A DNA stretch of 36,380 bases, taken from an uncultured Elusimicrobia bacterium (GTDB lineage Bacteria; Elusimicrobiota; Elusimicrobia; Elusimicrobiales; UBA9959). The notes beneath the pieces were generated by a model. It was not told the DNA's origin. It was given only the letters and a program-made list of their open reading frames with translations, and did no database searches. Positions 23,076-30,188 of this stretch are shown here, one piece after another. Position 1 is the first letter of the stretch. Every line of letters begins with the position of its first letter. The DNA lies in contig CAIRNJ010000112.1 of assembly GCA_903879915.1 (NCBI GenBank), forward strand, positions 1 through 36,380, in the 5' to 3' direction. The position numbers and the translations under genes are program-made.

Positions 23076-25244
23076 TTAACGCCTTCTTTTTTTACGGGTG
23101 GCCGGCTTCCAGTTGGAGGCGGGCTGATTAGACGCACTGGACCCTGAGGGGCCTGCTCCGCCTGAGCGTCCTCCGCCTGAACGGCCACCGCCCTTGCGGC
23201 CTCCGTTCGGACGTCCGCCGGTGCTGCCCCCGGGGCGGCCTCCGCTGAATTTACGCTCGGCGGGGCGGGCGCCCAGGCGGCGCACGTCGGGGCGGCGGCT
23301 TTCGGGGCGGCCTGCCTGCTGCGGCTTGCGGGCCTCGCCCGGCGCCGCGGCCTTCATCTGGGACTGCGGGTAAGCCAGGTCTATCTGCCCCTTGGCCGTG
23401 TCCACGCCCGCTATCTGTACCCGTACTTCGTCTCCCGGCGCGAAACCGGCCGCGCGCAGCAGGCCTTCGGCCCCGGTATCGCCCAGCCGCACGAAAGCTC
23501 CGGCGCCGGTCACGGCCGTCACCACGCCGTCCATCTCCGTGCCCACCTGGGCCTTTAGCAGCTCGGCGCGCAGAATATCCGTGGACTTGTGCTCGGCTTC
23601 GGCCGCCATGCGCTCGCGCTCGGAGCAGTGCACGCCCGCCCCCTCCAGCGAGGCCATGGAATACACCAGCCGCTTGCCCGTGAGCAGCTGCTTGATGGCC
23701 CGGTGCGTCATCAGGTCCGGGTAGCGGCGGATGGGCGAGGTGAAGTGGCAGTACGCCTTGGCCGCTATGCCGAAATGCCCGGCGGAAACAGGCGAGTAGA
23801 CGGCCTGCTTCATGCTGCGCACTATCAGCGAATTCATGATGGCTTCTATAGGGTTGCCTTCCGCCTGGTGCAGCACGTCCTGGATGTTCTTATGCAGGTT
23901 GCCGCCGATAAGGTGCCCGGCGCTCAGGCCCAGGGAGCCCAGCGTTTCGGCCAGGGTCTTTATCTTTTCCGGGTCCGGCTCGTCGTGGCGCCGGTGCAGG
24001 AAAGGTATCTGCGCGGCCATCAGCTCGGTGGCCGTGGATTCGTTGGCCAGCAGCATGAACTCTTCTATCAGCCGGTGGCTTTTCAGCCTGGGGCGCAGCA
24101 CCACCTTGAGCGGCATGCCCTGCGCGTCGGTCTCTACCTTGTATTCCGGCAGGTTGAAGTCCAGCGCGCCGCGCTTTATCCTGCACTTGTTGAGCACGCC
24201 GGCCAGCTCGCCCATCCGCTTGATCATGTCCCCCACCTGCTTGGTGACATTGGGCACTTTCTTGCCGTTGAGCAGCTCCTCCACCTCGTCGTAGGTGAAG
24301 CGGCGGCAGGAGCGTATGACGGTGTTGACCATGCGCCTGTGCGTTACTTTGCCGGCGGGGTCTATGTCCATGAAGATGGACAGGGTGAGCCGTTCCTGCT
24401 CGGGCACCAGGCTGCACAGGTTATTGGAAAGCGAAGGCGGCAGCATGGGCACTACCCTGTCGGGCAGGTACACGCTGGTGGCGCGCTCGTAGGCTTCCGC
24501 GTCCAGCGCGGTCTTTTCCTTCACGTAGTAGCTGACGTCGGCTATATGCACGCCCAGGCGCACCAGCCCGGCGTCCAGCCGCTCCAGCGAAACGGCGTCG
24601 TCGAAATCCTTGGCGTCGGCCCCGTCTATGGTCACTACCGGCAGGTCGAAAAGCTCTTCCCTGCCCTGCCACTGTTCCGGCTTGAGCTCCAGGCCCCACG
24701 CGGCGCTCTGGGCCAGGGTTTCTTTTTTGAAAGTTTCGCTGATGTTGCGCGCCCGCAGCAGCGAAGTTATGCGCGCGCGGATGTCGCCGGAGTCGCCTAT
24801 TATCTCGGTCACCAGCCCGGCCGCGCCGGCTTCGGGCGTGGGCCAGCGGGTGATCTCCAGCACGGCGAAAGCTTCTTCTACGGGTTTAACTCCCGGGGCG
24901 AAGCCGGTCACGAACGCCGGGGGCGCGTCCCCCTTCTCGGGGCAGACCGCCCAGCCTTTGCGGTCGTGCTTGAGCACGCCTACCAGCGTGGTATGGGCCC
25001 GTTTGACGACGCGCACTATGGAACCCGCGAGCTTGCCGGAGGATTCGCGGCGGACGCTGGCCTGCACGCGGTCGCCGTCCATGGCCAGGGCGAGGCTTCT
25101 GCCGCCCAGGAACACGTCGCTGCCGCCGGGCGTTTCCGTCAGTAAAAAAGCGAAATTGCCGTGATGCTGTATCACGCCTTCCATTACGGCTTCCTGCCCG
25201 CCGGAGGCTCCGCGCTGCTGCTGTCTTTGCCAATGTTTTCTCAT
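23076..25244 (-). CDS. rnr: Ribonuclease R (RNB family exoribonuclease) with Arg/Gly-rich tail
   Basis: A 722-residue 3'-5' exoribonuclease of the RNase II/R family. The order is: cold-shock-like RNA-binding domains (about 20-170; VIQHHGNFAFLLTE, VGVLKHDRKGWAV), the RNB catalytic domain (about 200-530) with TIDGADAKDFDDAV holding the metal-binding aspartates and HIADVSYYV, then an S1 domain (about 570-640). The last 80 residues are Arg-, Gly- and Pro-rich (RGG-like) and end KKRRR; such tails bind RNA or ribosomes. ATG 25244 is chosen because a TATTAT box ends six bases before it; ATG 25184 with AGGAAG is an alternative. Confidence 0.95.
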   Translation of the reverse strand: MRKHWQRQQQRGASGGQEAVMEGVIQHHGNFAFLLTETPGGSDVFLGGRSLALAMDGDRVQASVRRESSGKLAGSIVRVVKRAHTTLVGVLKHDRKGWAVCPEKGDAPPAFVTGFAPGVKPVEEAFAVLEITRWPTPEAGAAGLVTEIIGDSGDIRARITSLLRARNISETFKKETLAQSAAWGLELKPEQWQGREELFDLPVVTIDGADAKDFDDAVSLERLDAGLVRLGVHIADVSYYVKEKTALDAEAYERATSVYLPDRVVPMLPPSLSNNLCSLVPEQERLTLSIFMDIDPAGKVTHRRMVNTVIRSCRRFTYDEVEELLNGKKVPNVTKQVGDMIKRMGELAGVLNKCRIKRGALDFNLPEYKVETDAQGMPLKVVLRPRLKSHRLIEEFMLLANESTATELMAAQIPFLHRRHDEPDPEKIKTLAETLGSLGLSAGHLIGGNLHKNIQDVLHQAEGNPIEAIMNSLIVRSMKQAVYSPVSAGHFGIAAKAYCHFTSPIRRYPDLMTHRAIKQLLTGKRLVYSMASLEGAGVHCSERERMAAEAEHKSTDILRAELLKAQVGTEMDGVVTAVTGAGAFVRLGDTGAEGLLRAAGFAPGDEVRVQIAGVDTAKGQIDLAYPQSQMKAAAPGEARKPQQAGRPESRRPDVRRLGARPAERKFSGGRPGGSTGGRPNGGRKGGGRSGGGRSGGAGPSGSSASNQPASNWKPATRKKRRR

Positions 25245-25250
25245 GCCTCT

Positions 25251-25256
25251 ATAATA
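25251..25256 (-). promoter_or_regulatory. -10 box (TATTAT) of the RNase R gene
   Basis: TATTAT on the minus strand ends six bases before ATG 25244. The intervening AGAGGC is too close to the ATG to be a normal ribosome binding site, so a leaderless mRNA is likely. No clear -35 box. Confidence 0.4.
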
Positions 25257-25299
25257 CAAATTTACTGCGGCTTTCGTCCGTTAGCTCGGCGCTCGGCGC

Positions 25300-25428
25300 G
25301 GGTGCCGTGGTACCGGGTTATCAAAACGCGGGGTCGGCCACACCGTGGCCGCCCCTCATCACTCGGGCTCGGCGCTACGCAAGCCGAGCCCTCCGCGAAG
25401 GTTTTGCTAACCCGGTACCACGGCGCCC
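25300..25428. repeat. Complete structured repeat element (copy 2), clover-leaf-like
   Basis: A 129-base non-coding element. The outer arms 25301-25320 and 25408-25427 are complementary at 19 of 20 positions and continue inward (TCAAAACGCGG with CCGCG...GTTTTG, 3-base bulge). Two hairpins sit inside: CGGCCA/TGGCCG (25335-25351) and GGGCTCGGC/GCCGAGCCC (25365-25391). The inner part also occurs at 1-64. It lies between the RNase R promoter and the hydrogenase operon terminator. No transposase and no clear target duplication was seen. Confidence 0.85.
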
Positions 25429-25462
25429 ACGCAGGTGATAGCGCCGTAACGCCGGGGAAATA

Positions 25463-25489
25463 AAGAAGCCGGCGGTTTGCCGGCTTCTT
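25463..25489 (-). terminator. Intrinsic terminator of the hydrogenase operon
   Basis: Stem AAGAAGCCGGC (25463-25473) with GCCGGCTTCTT (25479-25489), 5-base loop, T-rich on both sides. It lies 25 bases past the stop of the last operon gene (minus strand). Confidence 0.85.
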
Positions 25490-25513
25490 CTTTCTGCTTT
25501 AACTGCAGTCTGG

Positions 25514-25915
25514 TTATTTGTAATGCCTGGTCAGCGCCGCGCGGCTGGTGTGGGCCAGCTCGAAGTCCTGGGTCATTATCAGCGCGTCCTTGGGGCAGGT
25601 CTCCACGCACTGGGCGCAGTACACGCAATGGTCCAGGTGCATGAAGCAGTCGAATTTCCTTTTGGCGGGCACCGGGGGCTGACCCTCCGCCTGTACCGGC
25701 GCCGGGGGCTGCTCGGCCGAGAGCTTTATCTCTATGGCCTTGGCCGGGCAGACGCGCACGCACATCTGGCAGCCGATGCACTTGGGCGAGTCGAAGTCGA
25801 TGCGGCCGCGGAACCTTTCGGTGATCTTCGCTTTTTCGAAAGGATAGGCGCAGGTGGCGGGCTTCTTGAACAGATGCCTCATTACTTCACCGAAGACTCT
25901 TGCGGGTTTTATCAT
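25514..25915 (-). CDS. NuoI-like 2[4Fe-4S] ferredoxin subunit of group 4 hydrogenase
   Basis: A 133-residue electron-transfer subunit that should carry electrons between an external donor such as ferredoxin and the small subunit. Two [4Fe-4S] motifs are present: Cys46, 49, 52, 56 (CIGCQMCVRVCP) and Cys97, 100, 103, 107 (CVYCAQCVETCP). The N-terminal LFKKPAT...YPFEKAKITERFRGRI is typical of NuoI/MbhN-type proteins that dock to the membrane arm. A Pro/Ala/Gln-rich insert (about 66-86) lies between the two clusters. It is the last gene of the operon, starts six bases after the H-like gene, and precedes the terminator at 25463. Confidence 0.93.
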   Translation of the reverse strand: MIKPARVFGEVMRHLFKKPATCAYPFEKAKITERFRGRIDFDSPKCIGCQMCVRVCPAKAIEIKLSAEQPPAPVQAEGQPPVPAKRKFDCFMHLDHCVYCAQCVETCPKDALIMTQDFELAHTSRAALTRHYK

Positions 25916-25921
25916 GACGGG

Positions 25922-26872
25922 TTATCCTAATTTGTACTTTAAGAGAATATCGACGAGTATCTGGAACATCGCCACCGGGGCCAGGTATTTCCAGCAGAAG
26001 TTCACCATCTGCTCTATGCGTATGCGGGCCATCAGCACTTTCAGCAGGGCCAGCAGGAAGGTGACGAACAGCGTTTTTAACAGGAACACGGGGATGGCCG
26101 CCCAGCCCGTCACGCCCAGCGAACCGCCCAGGAACACGGCGTTGAGCAGCGCCGCGCCCACTACCAGTTCCATGTCGATGGCCAGGTAGAAGAAGCCCAG
26201 CAGGCGGCCGGAATATTCCGTGAACTGCCCGCCCACTATCTCGTTCTTTGAATGCGGGATGTCGAACGGCATGCGCTCGAGCTTGCCCTGCAGGGCCAGG
26301 ATGGCCGCCAGGAAGCCGGGCAGCTGCGCCGCTATCAGCAGCGGTTTCGCCGCGTAGAACGCCGAGATCTCGGTGAGGTTCCAGGAGCCGGCGAGGATGG
26401 CCGGGCCGATGATGGAAAGCATCAGCGGCACTTCGTAGGCGAAAAGCTGCGTCATAACGCGCATGGCGCCCACCGTGGCATAGGGGCTCGTGGAGCTCCA
26501 GCCGGCCAGGAAGAACGTGACCGTGGGGATGGTGAGCAGGTAGATCACCGCCACCATGTCGCCCTGGAAGCTGTACAGCGCGTGCGCGCCCACCGGGATG
26601 GAGACGATGGCGGTCATCACGGCGGCCATCGCGAAGAAAGGCAGCAGCCTGAACATCTTCGAGTCGGCGGCGTCGGGCACGATCACTTCCTTGGCCAGCA
26701 GCTTCAGGAAGTCGGCCAGCGGCTGCACCCAGGGCGGGCCCATTCTGTTCTGGAAGCAGGCGCAGAGCTTCCTGTCCACCCATTGAAGGGAAAGGCCGTA
26801 GAGGGCCAGGAACAGGAAGCCCGGGAAGATTATTATGTAAGCCAGCGAAGGCAGTATTGAATCCGATGTCAT
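25922..26872 (-). CDS. NuoH-like membrane subunit of group 4 hydrogenase
   Basis: A 316-residue integral membrane protein with about eight helices that links the peripheral arm to the ion-pumping arm. Conserved pieces are WVDRKLCACFQNRMGPPWVQPLADFLKLLAKE (about 31-62) and LERMPFDIPHSKNEIVGGQFTEYSGR (about 197-222), the loop that in complex I and hydrogenases contacts the catalytic subunits. DIPHSKNE replaces the more usual DLPEAE of complex I. It lies between the large-subunit gene (21 bases upstream) and the ferredoxin gene. Confidence 0.95.
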   Translation of the reverse strand: MTSDSILPSLAYIIIFPGFLFLALYGLSLQWVDRKLCACFQNRMGPPWVQPLADFLKLLAKEVIVPDAADSKMFRLLPFFAMAAVMTAIVSIPVGAHALYSFQGDMVAVIYLLTIPTVTFFLAGWSSTSPYATVGAMRVMTQLFAYEVPLMLSIIGPAILAGSWNLTEISAFYAAKPLLIAAQLPGFLAAILALQGKLERMPFDIPHSKNEIVGGQFTEYSGRLLGFFYLAIDMELVVGAALLNAVFLGGSLGVTGWAAIPVFLLKTLFVTFLLALLKVLMARIRIEQMVNFCWKYLAPVAMFQILVDILLKYKLG

Positions 26873-26893
26873 GGTTTCCTTGAACTCCCGATC

Positions 26894-28087
26894 TTAAAGC
26901 TTGGAGAAGTCGATGCCGCGGTGCTTGTAATGCTCGATGCCCAGCTTGCGCAGCTCTTCCCAGCCGTATACCGCCATTTTCCCTTTCTTCTGGTCCCAGA
27001 CCGCGGCGCGGTCGGTGCAGGACATGCAGGGGTCGATGGCGGCGATGACCAGCGGCACGTCGGCCAGCCACCCGCCTTCCAGCATGTAGGACACGCTCTG
27101 CAGGTTCGCCATCGTCGGGGCGCGCACTTTCAGGCGCTCGGGCTTGTCGGTGCCGTTGGACTTCAGGTAATGGATGTCCTCGCCGCGGGGCGCCTCGTAG
27201 TGGTTCACGGCTTCGCCGGGGGCTATCTTCATCGGCACCTTCACCGAGATGGGGCCTTCCGGCAGGTTGTTTATCACCTGGTTGATCATCTTGTAGGATT
27301 CCACCAGCTCCAGCGCGCGCACCACCAGGCGCCCGAAGACGTCGTTGGTGTTGTGCGTGATCAGCTTGAAATCCAGCTTGTCGTAGAGCAGGTAGGGCTC
27401 GTCCTTGCGCACGTCGCGGGCTATGCCGGAGGCGCGGGCGGTGGGGCCTACGGCGCCGCGCTCGAGGGCCACTTCGGGCGGCAGCCGGCCCACGTCGGCG
27501 GTGCGGGCGGCTATCGTAGGCTCTTCGAGGGCCAGCTTTATGTAATACTGGGTGCGGCCTTCCAGGAATTTGATGCGCTTGAGCACTTCGGCCTTCTGCT
27601 CGGCCGAAACGTCGCGGCGCACGCCGCCTATGGTGTTGATCGAGTAGTGCACGCGGTTGCCGCTCAGGAGCTCCAGGCAGTCCAGCACCTGCTCGCGGTC
27701 GCGCCACGTGTACATGAACAGCGTCTCGAAGCCCATCTCGTAGCCGGCCACGCCCAGCCACAGCAGGTGGCTGTGCACGCGCTCCAGCTCCGCTATCAGC
27801 GTGCGGATGGCCAGCGCCCGCTGCGGAACCTCGGCCTTGGCCAGTTCCTCGACGTTGGTGATATAGGTTGTGGTGTGCGAGTGCGAGCAGATGCCGCAGA
27901 CGCGCTCTATCAGGTAAAGGTTCTGGATGTAGGTGCGGCTCTCGGCGGCCTTCTCCATGCCGCGGTGGTTGTAGCCCAGGTTTATCGTCGAGCCTGAGAT
28001 CTGCTCGCCTTCGAGCACCAGCATGAAATTCTCGGGCTCTTTGAGGGCGGGGTGCTGCGGGCCGAACGGGATGGTTATTTTTGCCAT
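26894..28087 (-). CDS. Group 4 [NiFe] hydrogenase large subunit (NuoD-like)
   Basis: A 397-residue catalytic subunit. Complex I NuoD proteins lack the nickel ligands, but this one has both motifs: ERVCGICSHSH with Cys64 and Cys67, and DPCMSCTDR with Cys354 and Cys357. All four metal-binding cysteines are therefore present, so a [NiFe] site that makes or consumes H2 is expected. The C-terminal motif ends in Arg rather than His, as in group 4 enzymes of the HycE/Mbh type. About 37 residues follow Arg360 and are the likely peptide removed by a maturation endopeptidase. The gene starts one base after the C-like gene. No hyp maturation genes or protease are in the window. Confidence 0.93.
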   Translation of the reverse strand: MAKITIPFGPQHPALKEPENFMLVLEGEQISGSTINLGYNHRGMEKAAESRTYIQNLYLIERVCGICSHSHTTTYITNVEELAKAEVPQRALAIRTLIAELERVHSHLLWLGVAGYEMGFETLFMYTWRDREQVLDCLELLSGNRVHYSINTIGGVRRDVSAEQKAEVLKRIKFLEGRTQYYIKLALEEPTIAARTADVGRLPPEVALERGAVGPTARASGIARDVRKDEPYLLYDKLDFKLITHNTNDVFGRLVVRALELVESYKMINQVINNLPEGPISVKVPMKIAPGEAVNHYEAPRGEDIHYLKSNGTDKPERLKVRAPTMANLQSVSYMLEGGWLADVPLVIAAIDPCMSCTDRAAVWDQKKGKMAVYGWEELRKLGIEHYKHRGIDFSKL

Positions 28088-28088
28088 G

Positions 28089-28583
28089 TTATTTCGTCTC
28101 CGACTTAAGAAGGGCGGCCTGCTGGGCCAGGTAATCCTCGGTCTTCCAGTCCTTGCGCAGCGGGTACTGGCCTACGGGGAAGTCTTCGGCTAAAGGGTAG
28201 CGGCGGCCGGGCGGCAGGCCCAGCACTTTTATGCCGAGCGTGTCCTCGAGCTCTTTCTCGTAGGAAACGGCCACGGGGAAAACGGCCAGGATGCTGGGGA
28301 TCTCGGGTTTGGCGCGGGGCGTTCTTACCTTCACGGTCACCAGCATGGCGTTGTTGTTCATGTGGTAGCAGGCGCCCAGGTTCTCCCCCTCGTCGAAACC
28401 GGTCACGGTGGACAGGTACTGGAAACCCTCGGCCTTCATCCAGGCCAGGACCTCGGGCAGCGCGGCGGGCGCCAGGTCCAGCCACACGCGGTTCCTGCGC
28501 TGCACCAGCGCGTTCGTGACGGAGCCGGGGAACTTCGCTTCCAGCGCCGCTTTAATTTTTTCTTCTTGGGTAAATTCGGTCAT
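28089..28583 (-). CDS. NuoC-like subunit of group 4 hydrogenase
   Basis: A 164-residue soluble subunit of the complex I 30-kDa/HycE-N family that packs against the large subunit. Visible family pieces are LAPAALPEVLAWMKAEGFQYLSTVTGFDEG (about 36-65), a central strand pair (MLVTVKVR), and VSYEKELEDTLGIKVLGLPPGRRYPLAEDFP (about 106-136). C and D are separate genes here, as in most complex I operons and unlike the fused HycE. Six bases separate it from the small-subunit gene. Confidence 0.92.
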   Translation of the reverse strand: MTEFTQEEKIKAALEAKFPGSVTNALVQRRNRVWLDLAPAALPEVLAWMKAEGFQYLSTVTGFDEGENLGACYHMNNNAMLVTVKVRTPRAKPEIPSILAVFPVAVSYEKELEDTLGIKVLGLPPGRRYPLAEDFPVGQYPLRKDWKTEDYLAQQAALLKSETK

Positions 28584-28589
28584 TTTTCC

Positions 28590-29033
28590 TCACTTCGACG
28601 CTGCTTCCACGCTCTGTATCATCTTCACCACGCCGTCTATTATAGCCTCGGGCCGCACGGGGCAGCCGGGGATGTACACTGAAACGGGTATCACCTGGTC
28701 CAGGCCGCCGGGCACCACGCCGTAGCAGCCGTCGAACACGCCGCCGGAGCAGCCGCAGGCGCCCACGGCCATCACGAACTTGGGGTCGGGCATCTGGTCG
28801 TAGATGGTCTTCAGGCGCTTGGCCTGCTGCCGGGTAACGGGGCCGCTGACCACCAGCACGTCGGCGTGCCTGGGCGTGGCCTTGAGCAGTATGCCGAAGC
28901 GCTCTATATCGTACTTGGGCGTCAGGGCGTCCACAACTTCAATGTCGCAGCCGTTGCACGCGCCGGAATTGAAATGCAGGATCCAGGGGGATTTGAGCAG
29001 CGACCAGGTTATGAGTTTGTCTATCGTTTTCAT
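28590..29033 (-). CDS. Group 4 [NiFe] hydrogenase small subunit (NuoB-like)
   Basis: A 147-residue subunit carrying the [4Fe-4S] cluster next to the active site. Ligands are Cys26 and Cys29 (SGACNGCDIEV), Cys93 (GACGCSGG) and Cys124 (PGCPVRPE). The CNGCDIE spacing is that of group 4 hydrogenases; complex I NuoB instead has adjacent cysteines (CC). This independently supports the hydrogenase assignment of the operon. It begins three bases after the A-like gene. Confidence 0.95.
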   Translation of the reverse strand: MKTIDKLITWSLLKSPWILHFNSGACNGCDIEVVDALTPKYDIERFGILLKATPRHADVLVVSGPVTRQQAKRLKTIYDQMPDPKFVMAVGACGCSGGVFDGCYGVVPGGLDQVIPVSVYIPGCPVRPEAIIDGVVKMIQSVEAASK

Positions 29034-29036
29034 TTT

Positions 29037-29372
29037 TTAGTCCACGAAGAGTATCGCGAGGATTATGGCCACGGCGGCCACGTAGCCGAAAACCAGCCCC
29101 AGGCCCGCCGACAGGGGGTTGAAGCTCCAGGTCGCGAGCATCAGCCCGGCCACGTGCAGCAGCGTGAAGAAGATGGCGAACGGGAAGAAGCCGTGGTAGT
29201 CGGGATCGACTTTGCCCTCGGGGACGTCTTCACCGCAGCCGTAGGCGTTGTGCTTGGCCGAGCCGGGTACGCGCTTGGGCGCCGCCGCCAGGGGAGTAAG
29301 GAACTCCGCCAGCGCCAGCGAGAAAAGCAGCGAGATAATGAAAACCACAGGCGGGAAAAGTAGTATGTCCAT
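29037..29372 (-). CDS. NuoA-like membrane subunit
   Basis: A 111-residue protein with three membrane helices. Its loop AYGCGEDVPEGKVDPDYHGFF (about 43-63) matches the NuoA loop with its conserved Cys (YECG...), and the following helix FPFAIFFTLLHVAGLMLATW matches the second NuoA helix. The FDxE acidic pair of NuoA there is replaced by LHVA. NuoA belongs to complex I and F420H2 dehydrogenases and is not a usual subunit of Mbh, Ech or Hyc hydrogenases. It starts four bases after the K-like gene. Confidence 0.85.
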   Translation of the reverse strand: MDILLFPPVVFIISLLFSLALAEFLTPLAAAPKRVPGSAKHNAYGCGEDVPEGKVDPDYHGFFPFAIFFTLLHVAGLMLATWSFNPLSAGLGLVFGYVAAVAIILAILFVD

Positions 29373-29376
29373 GGCT

Positions 29377-29682
29377 TTATCCTTTAAGGCTGTCCAGTTT
29401 CCAGATGTCGGCGGAACCGCTGAGGCGGTGGGCCTTTACCAGCAGGGCCAGCCCCGCCGCTACTACTACGACCTCCACCACTATCATGGTGATGATCAGC
29501 GCCTGCGCCAGCATCAGGTTGCTGGTGAGGGCGCCGGCCGAGATCACGGCCAGCATGGCGGCCTTGGAAACTATTTCCAGGCCGATCAGCTGGCGGATGA
29601 TGCTGCGCGACACCAGCATCCCGTAAAGACCGACGAAGATCAGCAGGGTTATAAAATACCAGTCCAGGGAGAAAGCGCTCAT
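29377..29682 (-). CDS. NuoK-like membrane subunit
   Basis: A 101-residue protein with three helices of the NuoK/MrpC family. The family core with helix-embedded glutamates is visible: RQLIGLEIVSKAAMLAVISAG (about 29-49) and a second Glu in TMIVVEVVVVAAGLALLV (about 70-87). These glutamates take part in proton movement in complex I. ATG 29682 overlaps the stop of the J-like gene by four bases (ATGA) and has AGAGGA upstream, so the longer frame to 29802 is rejected. Confidence 0.93.
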   Translation of the reverse strand: MSAFSLDWYFITLLIFVGLYGMLVSRSIIRQLIGLEIVSKAAMLAVISAGALTSNLMLAQALIITMIVVEVVVVAAGLALLVKAHRLSGSADIWKLDSLKG

Positions 29683-30188
29683 TTGGTTGTCCTCTCTTCG
29701 GCGGCGGCCGGGCGTTTCTTCGGGAAAATGGATTTGATCACGAACACGCCGGCGGCCAGCATCACTATCTGGCCGAGCAGGTCGGGCCGGCGCACGTCCC
29801 ACAGCGCGGAGCCGATGGTCCCGCCGGGCGCGGCCATCAGCTTCCAGTCCGAGACCCCCGCGAAGAACGCCGGCACATAGTACCAGGCGGCTATCGCGAA
29901 GATGGCCAGGGCGAGGGGCAGGGCCTGGAAGACGGCCCGGCCCTCGGGGTTGCGCTCAGCCTCGGCGCGCACCAGGCTGACCCCGGCGATGAACAGCACG
30001 GTGATAAGGCCCGCGCAGACCGAAAGCTCGAACACCGCCGCCCAGGGCGCGTTGAAGTCGAAGAGTATCAGCGAGGCGAAAACGCTGACCAGCGCCAGCA
30101 TTATGGCGGAGGTAAGCAGCTTGCGGGCCATTACCGCCCACACGGCGGACAGTACTGCCAGCATGAACAACAGGTTATGGGAGGTCAT
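29679..30188 (-). CDS. NuoJ-like membrane subunit
   Basis: A 169-residue protein with five helices of the NuoJ/MbhD-type family. The third helix (SVCAGLITVLFIAGVSLV, about 56-73) is the region where complex I NuoJ has its characteristic pi-bulge helix. The central loop is longer than usual and includes a periplasmic-type stretch FFAGVSDWKLMAAPGGTIG. Four-base overlaps at both ends tie it to the N-like and K-like genes. Confidence 0.85.
   Translation of the reverse strand: MTSHNLLFMLAVLSAVWAVMARKLLTSAIMLALVSVFASLILFDFNAPWAAVFELSVCAGLITVLFIAGVSLVRAEAERNPEGRAVFQALPLALAIFAIAAWYYVPAFFAGVSDWKLMAAPGGTIGSALWDVRRPDLLGQIVMLAAGVFVIKSIFPKKRPAAAEERTTK

Noticed and set aside
25300-25428. Integron attC site
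   Set aside because: The arms lack the RYYYAAC/GTTRRRY core sites and there is no integrase or cassette array.
25887-27761. 624-codon minus-strand frame crossing NuoH-like and large-subunit genes
   Set aside because: Out of frame with two well-supported hydrogenase genes; Arg/Pro/Gly-rich nonsense composition.
29683-29802. N-terminal extension of the NuoK-like protein
   Set aside because: NuoK proteins are about 100 residues; ATG 29682 has a ribosome binding site and an ATGA overlap with the preceding gene.
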